A stretch of 64,000 nucleotides of DNA from Oikopleura dioica (Eukaryota > Chordata > Appendicularia > Copelata > Oikopleuridae): NCBI GenBank assembly GCA_907165135.1, contig OU015567.1, forward strand, positions 11,227,001 through 11,291,000, written 5' to 3'. This document shows, piece by piece, positions 1 to 10,748 of the stretch. The number at the start of each line of letters is the position of its first letter. Position 1 is the first letter of the stretch. The notes below the pieces were generated by a model. That model saw nothing but the letters and a program-made list of their open reading frames with translations, ran no database searches and was not told where the DNA came from. The translations under genes were made by a program, and so were the position numbers.

Positions 1-638
1 ATTCTCTTGTTCAATTTAAAATTTGTCTCATCTCATTTTCGATTGCAAAATTGCTTTTTCGAAATAAATAGTGCTCCTCTGAATCACGCTTTTTCTGCGC
101 CATTTCTAGAAATTCGCCAATGAGAAGAATAAATGCGGGTCGCGAAAAATGGCGATTCTATTCCTATTTGGCAATCCAATAGACTCAATATGGCGACTTT
201 TTAATTTGAGAATTGAATTGCATATGAAAACTATCGCCGATTAGAAATAACTCATTTTCTGTCTATCGAAAATGCTGACCCGCCCGCATCAAGCGACTAA
301 ATCGAGTAGAATTCCTATCGAGTCGGCGCTCGGTGGTCACTACGCGTCACGGGGCTTTCGAAGTCAGAAGAGAAAAGTCGCTATTATTGGCTAATCAAGA
401 TTTCATTTTCAATTGACTCGTACTGCAACTACTGGATTTCGACTGCGAGAGAAATAAGTCGCGTAGAAGATATAGAGAAAGCGTCCTGCTCATTCTTCTT
501 CTTGCTTATTTTCTTTTTGGTAGGAATGATTTTTATTTTACTCCGCGAATATTTCAATTCTTGTTCTCAATGGTTAAGTTCTGTCGCTGCAACGGTCAAC
601 TCTGCTTGTAATTTGTCTTTTTGTGTCCATTTATTGCT
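1..638. other. No gene recognised at the left edge
   Basis: I see no reading frame with conserved protein features on either strand. The stretch is AT-rich and contains short T-runs. It could be the 3' flank of a gene outside the window or decayed repeat DNA. Confidence 0.4.
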
Positions 639-654
639 GCACGCGGAGCGTGCC
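639..654 (-). repeat. Hairpin module, copy 1 (degenerate tail)
   Basis: A perfect stem of 6 bp (GCACGC/GCGTGC) around a 3-nt loop, read as GGCACGCTCCGCGTGC on the minus strand. After a 12-nt AT-rich spacer the tail is ACACAAAA, a weak match to the GACAGAAA of the other copies. It lies about 340 bp upstream of the zinc-domain gene. Confidence 0.8.
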
Positions 655-837
655 ATTACTCTCGATCGCAGTTTTTGAAGTTTTTCTTTTATTTTATTTG
701 CCTCGAGTTCGCTCTGAACCTACAAATATCACAACTTGTTGAATTATTCTTTCATGTGCTTTCGTTTATTTCCTATTTTTTATCAAGCGGAACTCTGTTC
801 TCGAGGTCTGATCTCCGTCATAATTTCCGTGGCTTAC

Positions 838-885
838 TTCGAACTGAGTACACTTCGAGTGGAGTACACTTCGAGTGGAGTACAC
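838..885 (+). repeat. 16-bp TTCGA repeat, three units
   Basis: TTCGA(A/G) cores begin near 838, 854 and 870, exactly 16 bp apart, within units of the form TACACTTCGAGTGGAG. The same unit recurs at 12098-12145 and 30842-31027. It sits just upstream of the gene at 993. Confidence 0.75.
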
Positions 886-992
886 CCAAGTTTGAAATCT
901 GAGTTTTTTAACTTAATTGTGGGTTCTCTTTGTCAACTGCAGCCCCTGTTAACCTCAGTCCTTTTTCAGATATTGGTACACTTGACTCTGAT

Positions 993-1671
993 ATGTCCAG
1001 TGAGTCTCGAAATAATCATCGCGGGTGTGTCGAAATTCCAGCAAACGCTCCCCGTTCTGTCTGTTTCTCGGGTGGAACTTCGAAACGACCATTCGCTATG
1101 GTCGCTTACAAGTTACTTTTACCCTACACTAACCTGGCTGGTGAATTGGTTAGCCACACAAAATATTTCGCGTTCCGCCTGTCGTCATCTGCGCGCAGGT
1201 ATTCTGCTGAAATTTTACCTTAATACTATATCCGTAAGTGGCGATGACGCTGTCTTCACTTTCACCTGCGTTTCTGCGCGCTGTAAGGCGACCGAGATGT
1301 TTTACGGGCCGACATCGATGTTAACTCCGGATAGAGACCAACTTGCTGTGGCGACAAGCGAAGATTTCTTTCAGTTTGTCTCCTTTCACAACCATCGACA
1401 TCAAGGGCAGTCAATTCTACATACATGCTCTGGCAAGCCGCCGCACATTGCTGCGAATGCAATGTTTCGTATCAAACTCCAGGTGAGAATCTGGGTCAAA
1501 TACGTTATTAATTTGTTTTAGACTACGCCGTTCTCACGTCCTCGTCGTATTTCGGAGATCCGCTCGCACATTGACATTGTCCGCGAAGATGTGAACACTG
1601 TTTTCCCAGGCTTTCAGACAGAGAATTCGGATGATGAGCTCATTGACATTGTCCTTGAACGCCTTAAATAG
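993..1671 (+). CDS. Small FLYWCH/MULE-type zinc-domain protein
   Basis: I do not recognise the family with certainty. Three exons: 993-1140, 1199-1482 and 1522-1671, joined by GT-AG introns of 58 and 39 nt, give about 193 residues. A pyrimidine-rich AG at about 970 is a plausible trans-splice acceptor, so the ATG at 993 is preferred. The middle exon carries FTC-x3-RC, then an FHNHRH segment and LHTCSG. This resembles the Cys/His domain (KCQNC ... EHKCRG) in the amino-terminal half of the transposase gene at 3727. I infer a stand-alone copy of that DNA-binding-type domain without the catalytic core. The C-terminal exon is acidic (SDDELIDI). The first exon is the least certain part. Confidence 0.55.
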
Positions 1672-2203
1672 GTCCTCTCCAATTTTCAGCTTTTAGGGTT
1701 TAGCTTTCGTCAATTATTAAATCTTATGTTTCTATAAAAGAATTCCAGGGTTTTTCTATTAGTTTATATTAAATTTGTCGTACTCCTTGTTGTCTCAACT
1801 TGTCAATGTTCCTTTTTAGATCCTTGTTAGTTCACGCATTCGTTTAACTTACTGACCCATTAAGTGACTTTATTAAATTTATGTGTTTGCTAAATTATCA
1901 CTGCAAAATGATAACTGTCTGTACAGTATCTTCAACTCTAGGCATCCATAACTGAAAATAAGACTCATATTTTTTTCTGTCTGCCAGCTATAGATTCTTG
2001 TGCTTGTCACGTGTTATCACAGTGTTAGATGATTTTTCTCAAAATGGCGCTTTATTTCTTTCCGAATGATAACTATTTTACTATTAAATTACTTTTTCTC
2101 TTCGAAACTGTACTGGCCTCGAAACTGCATGTCTCTTGGCATAAATACCGAACATATTGCATTTTTTTCCAAATAAAAGCAAGACCTAACTGTGATTTTT
2201 TAG
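1672..2203. other. Intergenic, nothing identified
   Basis: AT-rich spacer between the zinc-domain gene and the RING gene. The last bases (TTTTTTAG directly before the ATG at 2204) form a good trans-splice acceptor for the next gene. No other signal is seen. Confidence 0.5.
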
Positions 2204-2587
2204 ATGCCCCGTGATGACTCCCGCCTTTTTTGTCGGATTTGTGCATTCTCGATGTGCGAAGAAAACAATCCAAGCATCGCTATAGTTCCCTGTGGACATT
2301 CTCGAATTTGTAAAAGCTGCGCAGACAGAGTCGACAGATGTCCATTTTGCAGGGGCGAAAAGAAAGAATGCATTATCATTCGTGACGAGAATCTTGGAAG
2401 GTCAGGGTCAGTATCTCACTTAACAACAAGCCTTTTCGTACTGGGCATATGCACTGCACGTGCTTATTTGTGCTTGATGCGGACCCTTAATCAAAGAGCA
2501 CAGTTAGTCTGGCAACTTGACCAGCTTCAATATCGTGATATGATGGCTGATTATGAAGGCTCTCGAAATGAAAAAATGCGCCCTTAA
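2204..2587 (+). CDS. Small RING-finger protein, possible membrane segment
   Basis: Single-exon protein of 127 residues. Residues about 10-50 carry a C3HC4-type RING: CRIC, then C, CGH, CKSC and CPFC. This spacing is typical of ubiquitin E3 ligases of the MGRN/IAP type. Residues about 73-92 (TSLFVLGICTARAYLCLM) are hydrophobic enough to be a membrane segment. The start is fixed by the T-rich AG abutting the ATG, a trans-splice acceptor pattern. The following gene, also RING-like, begins 143 bp downstream on the same strand. Substrate and partners are unknown. It could also be a decayed member of a larger family, since it lacks any other domain. Confidence 0.7.
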   Translation: MPRDDSRLFCRICAFSMCEENNPSIAIVPCGHSRICKSCADRVDRCPFCRGEKKECIIIRDENLGRSGSVSHLTTSLFVLGICTARAYLCLMRTLNQRAQLVWQLDQLQYRDMMADYEGSRNEKMRP

Positions 2588-2730
2588 CTGCTCTTTTCTT
2601 TTCCATTCTTGTCCTTCACGAAATTCTCATTGACACTCAATGATATCTTTTTTTTTTTTAAAAATAAAGAAAGCTTATTTTAGAACAAGCATCGTGATCG
2701 GAAAATCCGCGGTTTGAATATTTCGCCTCT

Positions 2731-3303
2731 ATGTCGTCATCTGTAAAGGCGAAATGTGGCTGCTGTGGCCATCCTTTTGCCCCTCCATTCAGGCAAGAGG
2801 TCGCATCAAACCCCTGCACTCATGTGGCGTGCTTGCAATGCTTTCTCGCCCGTGGAACGCTCTATGGCGGAGGCATAAACCGTGATGTTTTCCTACGCTG
2901 CCCGGTCCCTAAATGCCTCAAAATCGTCGGCTTCAATAATCGCGACTTGGTCTTCATTTCACGAGTCCCATTCAACCCGCTCGACCTGCCACCTGCAAGT
3001 AATCAATTCGACTCCTCCGATGATGACGAAGACAACGATCTAAATGAAGGTGACGGCAGCGATTCTAAAAGAGACGGCAATAAGACCACTGGTGCTCCTG
3101 TCGGCGAAACCGCAGATTCTATGGATTATGATCTCATCGACTCCTACTATGATGGCAAAAACAACGATCTTGATGGAGGTGACGGCGGCGATCCTGAAGG
3201 AAATGACGCCAAACCAGCAGATTCTATGGATCGCGGAAAGATCTCTGGTACCGCTGTCATTTGGATTTCTGATGAGGAGCCCGAAGAAACCAATCGTCAT
3301 TAA
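2731..3303 (+). CDS. Acidic RING-like protein with candidate SUMO-interacting motif
   Basis: Single exon, 190 residues. Residues 8-60 show CGCCGH, CTHVAC, CLQC and CPVPKC, a RING/zinc-ribbon-like cluster. The rest is acidic and low complexity, with an imperfect internal duplication (NDLNEGDGSDS and NDLDGGDGGDP, each followed by ADSMD). Near the C-terminus AVIWISDEEPEE fits a SUMO-interacting core (hydrophobic residues followed by acids). RING plus SIM is the layout of SUMO-targeted ubiquitin ligases, so that role is an inference. The upstream stretch has a T-tract ending in TTTTAG about 45 nt before the ATG. Same strand as the RING gene before it. Confidence 0.6.
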   Translation: MSSSVKAKCGCCGHPFAPPFRQEVASNPCTHVACLQCFLARGTLYGGGINRDVFLRCPVPKCLKIVGFNNRDLVFISRVPFNPLDLPPASNQFDSSDDDEDNDLNEGDGSDSKRDGNKTTGAPVGETADSMDYDLIDSYYDGKNNDLDGGDGGDPEGNDAKPADSMDRGKISGTAVIWISDEEPEETNRH

Positions 3304-3726
3304 GTGCATACTTAGCTCACGTACAAACGCTTTCGTCGAAGGTTTTTCGACTTATCTGTCGTTCTTTTTTTGATCCCTTTCCTGTCTCATTTTGGGATCA
3401 CATCAAATTTGCTTCTGTGCATACTTTATGTACCTGACATGCGACTTAATCATTTTTAGGAGAAATTTTCTTGATTTTCCTCTGCCTTTTTTAGGTTGGA
3501 AATGTGTTCGATAACCCACGAGTTCCCGATTGTTATAATTTTGAGATCATCGCTAATCTTGCATCTCCCTTGAACATGCTTTCTGTCAATTTTATGTTTG
3601 CACGCGGAGCGTGCCCTTTTTAATCATTTATTCTCTTTGTATCTAATCATGTTTGATTATCTTTTCTCGGCTTTTCTTTAAAGTAGATAGTTGGCAATCG
3701 AGGGATTTTTCAGTGATCGGATCGGG
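3304..3726. other. Intergenic with hairpin module
   Basis: Contains one reverse-oriented hairpin module (3580-3615) and no recognisable coding sequence. It separates the RING-like gene from the transposase-related gene. Confidence 0.5.
3580..3615 (-). repeat. Hairpin module, copy 2
   Basis: On the minus strand: GGCACGCTCCGCGTGC, a 12-nt spacer, then GACAGAAA. This is a full-length match to the composite repeat seen at 10465, 16295, 18869, 22676 and 24592, in opposite orientation to those. Confidence 0.85.
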
Positions 3727-6700
3727 ATGAGCGACATGGAATCGTTTTTGAGTTCGTGTACTGACGCCTCATCTAGCGAGGACGAAGACTCTTCAGGTGA
3801 TGACGATCCGTTCAACGAAAAGGTAGAGATCGAATTTCATTTTCTTTAGTTAATTTTACCTTTTTCTAGTCTACAAATGATCCTTTGCTGTCAGAGATGC
3901 CCAAGACGTTTGTGACCTCGAGCCCGAAGATGACATCTTTGCGATCGGATCCTAAAGATGACGAAAATGAAGGTCTTTTTGGTGGCAATGTAAGTTTATT
4001 CTCTCCTTTGCGATCTCTGTGCTTATCAATTACTTAGCTTTCGCCGATACGGGGTGAGCGAAGCGCTTCCGACTCATTTTCAACTAAAGTCCAAGACCCT
4101 CGCTCTGCGAATAATTCCCAAGCTTGTGATGATAAGGCTACAAATTTAATCGACTCCAAGACGACATTGGCGAAAGATGACATCGGCTTGATGGATGAGG
4201 AGGGTGATTTCGACGACGATCCTTTCAATTCCCTTTTTCCGAATCACAAGAGAAAATCTTTGGGACGTAGAACGACCTCGAAAAAGGTGCAATTGCCCCG
4301 CAATTCTTCGACAAAATCAAAACCTTCCAGTCAAAACATCAAGGCCCATAGTGGCGGACGCACTCGTTGCACTGGCTCTCAATCTGGCCCAAAGCAGACT
4401 AAAAACCTTCAAGATGATTTTGTCAGAAACAGTCAAGAGCTTTTATCTACTCCGCATAATTCGCCATCGTCGTCGCCTCAAATCTCCCGCTCGTCTTCTC
4501 GCAGCTCCTCACCGACAACTTCGAAGGCAACAAAACCAACCACGTCGAAAAAAGTAAAACGAAGACCTGAAAAGTGCCAAGATGAGGCACTGGAGCCTCA
4601 AGTGAAGAGATTGACTAAGCCTTCGAAAAGTGCCGCGAATATGTCGCAGGAGATGACTCTCCAAATCTAGAAGATATTGCTCGTCCTTCTCAACAGCTGA
4701 ATGATCAGATTGATTTTTGTTGGATAATACTCGACCTCACACTGGATTGAGCCATGCTGAGGATATGGACGTTTTTGGCAATGGAGAAGGGGATCTAAGC
4801 ACGTCAAACTTTTTTCGTCGAAACTCCAGCGCAAATCCACGGAGTACCAGATCCTGAAAAATTCATCGATCCAAATTCGGAAATGAAAAAGGGTATTCAG
4901 CGTGACACCGGCGATGAACCAATGGTATCGATCCCTTTGTCTGCAAAAAGGAACATTCTTCATACCTACATATCTGGCAATGGGAATCCTTGCTGCATCG
5001 TTGAATATTTTCTTCCAGTGGACGACGGCGATGGTCAAGACCTGCGTGATCAACCTTCTACTTCAACGGCGCCAGAATCTGCCACGCCTTGGACATGCTC
5101 CATTCCAAATGCAAAGAGAAAGATTCTCAAAAAAAACAAAGCTAGGCGGTCAATTCCGTCGGCAGCTCAGACAAGAAAAGTTGTTTATCATATGCAATAC
5201 AATGGTTGCAACAAAAGGTAAATGGCTTGCACGATTTTAAATAACACTTATTCGTTATCTTAGAGGCAATGGTGCTGCGTCTGTCCATCTCAAGTGTCAA
5301 AACTGCTCTGGTCGCCAAACTGTTTATTGCGACGCGTCTTACATCATGCCAACTAAATCTGGCTCTTCATGGATGATAAACCCAGAAAAGGTGCAACTCT
5401 TTTGGCATAACGCGAAGATGGATCCTCCTGGCGACCATACGCGTCTTAGCCCCAAATACGAGCACAAATGCAGAGGTCTAACGAGGCAAAAAATCGCCGA
5501 AATTACATATGAGTCCGGAATTCTGGTATTTTGTGTAGAGTTAATAGTTTCTGAATAATTATCTAGAAAATGGTTGATCAGATGGGACCTACGGTCACTG
5601 CTCAGTCAGTGCGTGATCATATTAAAACTGTACAGGAAACTTACCCCGAATGGACGCCACACTACGAAGTATCACGATACATAAAAAGATGAGAAACCGA
5701 AAACGATTCTACCGGCGACAAATGCGGGAGGAGTTCAAGCATCGTGACGAACGAGTTCCACTCGTCCCGAAGGTTCTTTCGACTCTGAATTATCACAAAA
5801 GACTCGACGGCGAAGGGTTTGCGAATTTACGGTGGCCATGCGTCGTAACCGATAGGTTTCTAATCGGTAAATAAGCTTGTTTTTGTAATTAACCGTTGTT
5901 CTTATTACGCTTTTTAGTCGCAGATTTGCTAATGCTGTCTCGATTACCTCCAGCATCATTCATTAGAATGATGCTGGATGGTACTTTCACCATATCTGGT
6001 GATTTTCGGCAATGCATCACGATCCAGATAGCAATCACTGATGACACTGGAAACACGGATTACAGATTGGTTGCCGCCATTTATCTCCTCAGTAAGAAGA
6101 AGTTGGACTATGCTGCTGCTTTCTATGCATTCTGGCAAGTGTTGACGAGCATTCACGACTCAAGCGTAATTAGCACCGTCTTTGCTCAAACTGACGGTGA
6201 GATGTCATTGTATCTTGGGTAAGGCTAAATTTTTATCTTTGCAGAAGCCATTAATTTTTCCCAATTAAGCGCAGAGAATGGCCTCAAAAAACACAGCGTC
6301 AATGTTCTTTCAACAATCTGCCAAGTCCATCTGGAGCGGGCGCTCTACAGAAACCTCAAGTCCATCATTGGCTTTCAAACTACGCCCGCAGCTGTCCGGA
6401 TCTTCACGTTCATGATGAAAACGATAGTGAGTACCTTTTTGTTTTTTTTACCTAAAATTTTTTGTTAAGCAATTGGTCAGACCGGATCTCATTATGCCGA
6501 GTCTTCTGGGATTATTCGCTCTTGTCCAGAGGTTGCCAAGATATGGACGAAGAATTTCCCGTTTCTTGCGGGATTACTGTCAGCGAGTCATGGGGCAGTA
6601 CAGAGACAGGTTCTGCTACTACAAATTACTCCTGTTGGCGAAGAAAGAGCGATCGTCAGTTTGTTTGTCGACGAATCCGTCGGAGTCGTTAAACAATAGC

Positions 6701-8738
6701 TTGAACAGCCAGTTTCGGGCTAAATTCAAGAAGGTAATTTTGATTCTATAGCGACAGCCATACTTATTATCGTGTTTAGCGAAAGGGCAATTTAGACGAG
6801 GACTTGTTGTTGTTATACGAGTTCATGGATGAATCTGGGCTCAATTATTATCAAGGTCATGTCGATAAGCAACGCGAAGATGAAAACGATCAGGCTGCGA
6901 ACCGAGAGGCTTACGTCAGGAAAGTGATGGACCGATGCGAGCAAGAGGAAATATATGAGCGTGGCATGCCCTTTCCGAGAGAATTTTTCATGGACCTCGT
7001 AAATTTAGCGCTTGAGCGTTTTGCGGTAAGAAAGTTGATTTTACGTTTCATTAATTTCTTTTCAGGAGAAAGCGCCCGCGCGTCTCACTGCCATTCTTCG
7101 AAAACGATGGGCACGTAATCGGCTCGAAGAACGCTTAAAAGAAATCGAAGATGGCAAAGTCAAAGCAGCTGAAATGGACCCGGAAACCGAAGAAGATCGT
7201 CTGGCAGATGAAGAAATTGCAGAGAATGATGAGCCATGTGACGTGCCTGTCGGCGCTATTGAAGATGAAATCATGGCTTCTGGCGATGAGGGTGATGATG
7301 GGATAGAGCTGAACGTAACTCGCGCGATCGGATCACTTAAATTACCCACTACGGTACAGCATGAAATGGCTATGGGCGATCTTCTTGAAGGAGCTAGGGC
7401 GCACAGTGGCGCTGCTGGGCCAAGTCGAAACAGCGACGTAGCGAACGCGTCTCCTGTAAACGGAGCCAATGAGACGCAAGGTGATTCGAATGGAACAAAG
7501 GGCATTGGCGCTGTCGAGCACTCAGCTAACATGGTGACAGAACAATCGAATCCAACGACTGTGAACGGAATATGCGACATTGGCACTGTAGAAACCTCAG
7601 CAAACATGGAGACCGAACGTGCAAATCCGGAAGCTGCTAACGACACAAATGGAGACGACCTGCTTCAGCTTGATTATAGCAACCCTTTTGAGTCGGAATC
7701 CGACACCGACATTGAAATGCCACCATCAACCGACGAGGAAGATGACGCAGACGACGGAGAACAATCGGAAGAGGACTCAATCGATTGGGGATTCAATGAC
7801 AAAGTCGACACGGCTCGTCCATCTAATCATAAAACGTCTACCTCGCAAGCCTTGCAGTCTGAGAGCGACCAACGAAATAATTCAAGCAGCGGTTTATTGG
7901 AATCAGGACGAACTCTTAGCGATTGCGCTAATCGCGTGGTGAAATTCGCAAAAGAACCTCTACAATCGAAAAGCCACGTCGATGAATTTCGGGGAGGCCA
8001 GAACCAAACGCCGGAAAATGCTAGTCTAAAACGCAAGCGACAATCTGTTCAGAATTTTGAAAGGGAAGATAACCAGGTAAACAAAGCATAATTACCTTTT
8101 TATTTATTCAAATTAGGAATCCAAGAACAAGCATTTTCGATTGGAATCTTACCCGCCGATGGCCAAGTTGAGAGGAAAAAAGAAAAAAGGTCAGCTTCGC
8201 GATTTTGACAGACTTGTGGAGAATCTTGGGGATGCAGTTGCCGATGTCGATCCATCTATGTTGACGGACGCAGCATTCAAAAAATGGCCAGACAAGCCAC
8301 TCAAATTGAAAGATAAGTTGAGGCACGAGAGGGCAGAAGAAAAGGCGCTAGAAGGAATCCCAAAGGTGCCAGGGGATGGGTACGAAATGGATGCTACAAT
8401 CACGAAGGTAATGCCCTAAAAGTAACCGTTTCTTCCTTTCTTCTTAGTCGATGGTTGATAATGTGCAATCACACGAGCAAGCTGAAACTGCCTTCTCGCC
8501 GATCAGAACTCGTAGTCGAAGCAAAGAGGATAGGCAAAAATCCAAAAAGGTTACCATACAAAATACCATCAAACATTTACAAATTGTTTAGAACGATTCG
8601 ACAACGCCTACCAATGAATTGAGTACATCACCGACTCCCGGCGAGGACGGTCCACAAAGAAGGTCTGAGCGAAAAAAGAAAATTGTCAATTACAAAGATA
8701 CTTTTTCTCGACCCCAAACTAAAAAAATAAAAAAATAA
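3727..8738 (+). CDS. MULE-type transposase-derived protein with long charged arms
   Basis: A gene of roughly 15 exons. The acidic, Ser-rich arm (3727-4718) is followed by a Cys/His zinc domain (KCQNC ... EHKCRG, about 5260-5480). The transposase core (5650-6780) shows LDGTF, FAQTDGE, a C-x2-H region and TNPSESLNN, all standard landmarks of Mutator-like DDE transposases. The C-terminal arm (7070-8738) is acidic, then basic (KKIKK at the end). GT-AG introns are mostly 40-50 nt. Two further intron-like steps, 4630-4649 and 5669-5688, are each exactly 20 nt with GT...AG ends, and removing them restores the frame; without that the gene carries two frameshifts. It may be a domesticated host gene or a decaying transposon. 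I found no convincing terminal inverted repeats. The stop overlaps an unrelated ATG at 8738. Confidence 0.65.
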
Positions 8739-8799
8739 TGAGTCTTTGAATAAATTTGTCTCTTTAGAACATTCGCTTGTTAAATTTCTGGCTAGACAA

Positions 8800-9393
8800 A
8801 TGAAATCATTAGCAAATTTAAGTGAAACTACGGGTTATCCTCGGGATATGGAGATGTTCATTGAGGAACACTTATGTTGGAAACTGTTGGAAGGCAACAA
8901 AAGGTCATTCATCAAATTCATGAAGATCGAAAGCGTTCAAGAATGCGACATAGAGAGGAAAGGCTACTTCGGGGCATACGTAAAGATAAAAAATGACGAG
9001 AAACGCAGTGGAGGCGCGACAGAAACGATTTATGGAATTTTATTCTCAAAATCTCAAATGTTTGACGTAAAAGGAGCAACGGAAATATATACACCTTGTC
9101 ACGGTCAATATTTTTATTCCACTCTTGAAATTTTTATAAATTTCGCAGCGATGAATTTAAATGGTAATTTGAATATTGATCACCCAAAAAAAATAACAAA
9201 TTGTTCAGATATAATCTTCTTTGGAAAAACTGAACAAACCCATTACGCTGACATTGTCACTTGGGTCCAAGATTGCAAGGAAAAAAATAAACGCCCCAGA
9301 TCATACCCCCTACAAAGCTGGCCATTTCTTTCGAGCGCTCCTACGATGGACAACTTCTCGCTTGATACCGAAACTCCTGTCGACTACGTCTAA
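8800..9393 (+). CDS. Unrecognised protein, first gene of the replication-gene run
   Basis: One exon of 197 residues from the ATG at 8800; an open frame extends upstream but the AG at 8766-8767 (TCTCTTTAG) is a good trans-splice acceptor. I do not recognise the family. The protein mixes charged stretches with short hydrophobic strands and shows no zinc cluster or membrane segment. The C-terminus is Pro/Ser-rich. It ends only 37 bp before the clamp gene at 9431, with TTTTTAG just ahead of that ATG, so the two are probably co-transcribed. Its upstream neighbour (the transposase-related gene) ends 61 bp away. Any role in replication is inferred from position alone. Confidence 0.5.
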   Translation: MKSLANLSETTGYPRDMEMFIEEHLCWKLLEGNKRSFIKFMKIESVQECDIERKGYFGAYVKIKNDEKRSGGATETIYGILFSKSQMFDVKGATEIYTPCHGQYFYSTLEIFINFAAMNLNGNLNIDHPKKITNCSDIIFFGKTEQTHYADIVTWVQDCKEKNKRPRSYPLQSWPFLSSAPTMDNFSLDTETPVDYV

Positions 9394-9430
9394 AGAAAGA
9401 ATCTCGAGCTTTGAATTCATTCTTTTTAGA

Positions 9431-10329
9431 ATGTACAAAATTGTGTTCACAAAGGCGGAACTGATGAAATGCATAACCGATGCACTCGTGCCACTGCTTC
9501 CCTGGGCGATATTCGACCTTACGCCAGATGGGATAAGTGTACAATCAGTAGACGACTGCCAAAATGTTTTGGTGCAATTAGTCCTCCGCGCAGTAGGAAT
9601 GGAAGAATACTCAATTGACAAGCCATACGCTCTGGGCGGTAAGTTATAAAGTGGTTCATTGAATTAAAACTGTGTTCAGTTAAGGTAGATTTGATGGCAA
9701 AATATCTCAAAACCGCGTCGAACGACGATAAATTGACGATAACCGGAGACGATGAGAACGGAAAGATGGTGATGAAATTCAAATCACCGGTATGATAAAT
9801 TCAAAAAAGAAAAATATCTTTGAGCAATTCAGTACTCCCCGAATGTAACGAAGTATTCAATCAAGCTAATCGTCTTTGCAGCTGAAAGATGCAATATCTC
9901 CACGACTGAATATAGGTAATATGAATCAAGGTTAAAATGCTAATTATTTATAGCTCAAAAATCACAATGCCTTCATCTCTATTCGAACAGGCGATCAAGA
10001 CACTGTCTGGCGTCGGAGATGTGGCAAAAATGACCGTCACTCCCGGAAAAATTGTCTTCTCAGCAAAGGGCGACATCGGTGAGGTGGAGACAGAATTCGA
10101 TGAGAAAGAAAATAACGACCCCAAAAACAAGCTTTATACGATCGAAGCTCAGGGTCACATCGAATTAAACTACAGTAGCAAGTAAATGAACGTCCAAGAT
10201 CTAAACAAAAAAAAAAATTATAGATATCTCGAGATGATGTCCAGGGCCGCATCCTTGGCGGATCAGGTCATGATGCAACTCAAAGATGGCGTTCCTATGA
10301 CGATCACATATAACATGAAGGCCGGTTAA
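9431..10329 (+). CDS. PCNA-like sliding clamp, copy 1
   Basis: Five exons join to about 236 residues, against roughly 260 in animal PCNA. Domain 1: an ELMKCITDAL helix, DGISVQSVDD and LVQLVLRA match the PCNA N-domain. Domain 2: KITMPSSLFEQAIKTLSGVG followed by ...VGDVAKMTV and IVFSAKGDIGEV matches the [20 protein letters not shown] region. The C-terminal strands read YLEMMSRAASLADQ and PMTITYN. The expected last strand (HLKYYLAPKI in PCNA) is missing, so the C-terminus is short or continues by an unseen exon. Introns fall at a phase-1 Gly-Val site and a phase-2 site before YLEMM, both shared with the other clamps. PCNA encircles DNA and tethers polymerases; divergence here implies altered partners. 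Confidence 0.8.
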
Positions 10330-10748
10330 AATAATGCACCACTTTCTTAAATTCAAGCAAATAGTCACAAATTAATTTAACTTCATGAAGGAGCATGGGC
10401 ACGTGAGATTCTTCATTATGCAGAAGCATGAGTCTGAGGACTAGATAAATAGGTAAGTAAAAAGGGCACGCTCCGCGTGCATGTATAACTATTACAGAAA
10501 GAATAGTTTCGTCATTTTTATAATGAGTTCTTAATCCGCAGAAACAAATTTGCATCCAGTTTTTTTTTAAGTAAAATTATTTAGCCGATCCACAGCTGCA
10601 ACAACATCTTTGCGTCTTGGCCCATCACTACTCTTCGAAAAATTTAATCGACTTGTCATCGCTTGTAGTTTATATTTTTCTTTTATCTGCTTGCTACTTT
10701 TGCCTGGAAAAATATTAAATCTTTTTTATCTCAATCGTGTATTTGAGA
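10330..10748. other. Spacer between clamp genes with hairpin module
   Basis: Holds the hairpin module at 10465-10500, preceded directly by a GTAAGT donor-like sequence. The final 150 bp are T-rich, leading to the next ATG. No coding feature is recognised. Confidence 0.5.
10465..10500 (+). repeat. Hairpin module, copy 3
   Basis: GGCACGCTCCGCGTGC, 12-nt AT-rich spacer, TACAGAAA. It lies between clamp copies 1 and 2. Confidence 0.85.

Noticed and set aside
3580-10500. Hairpin modules at 3580 and 10465 as terminal inverted repeats of one transposon holding the transposase gene
   Set aside because: They are inverted and share a few inner bases, but six more copies lie outside this pair, no target duplication is visible, and two unrelated genes lie inside.
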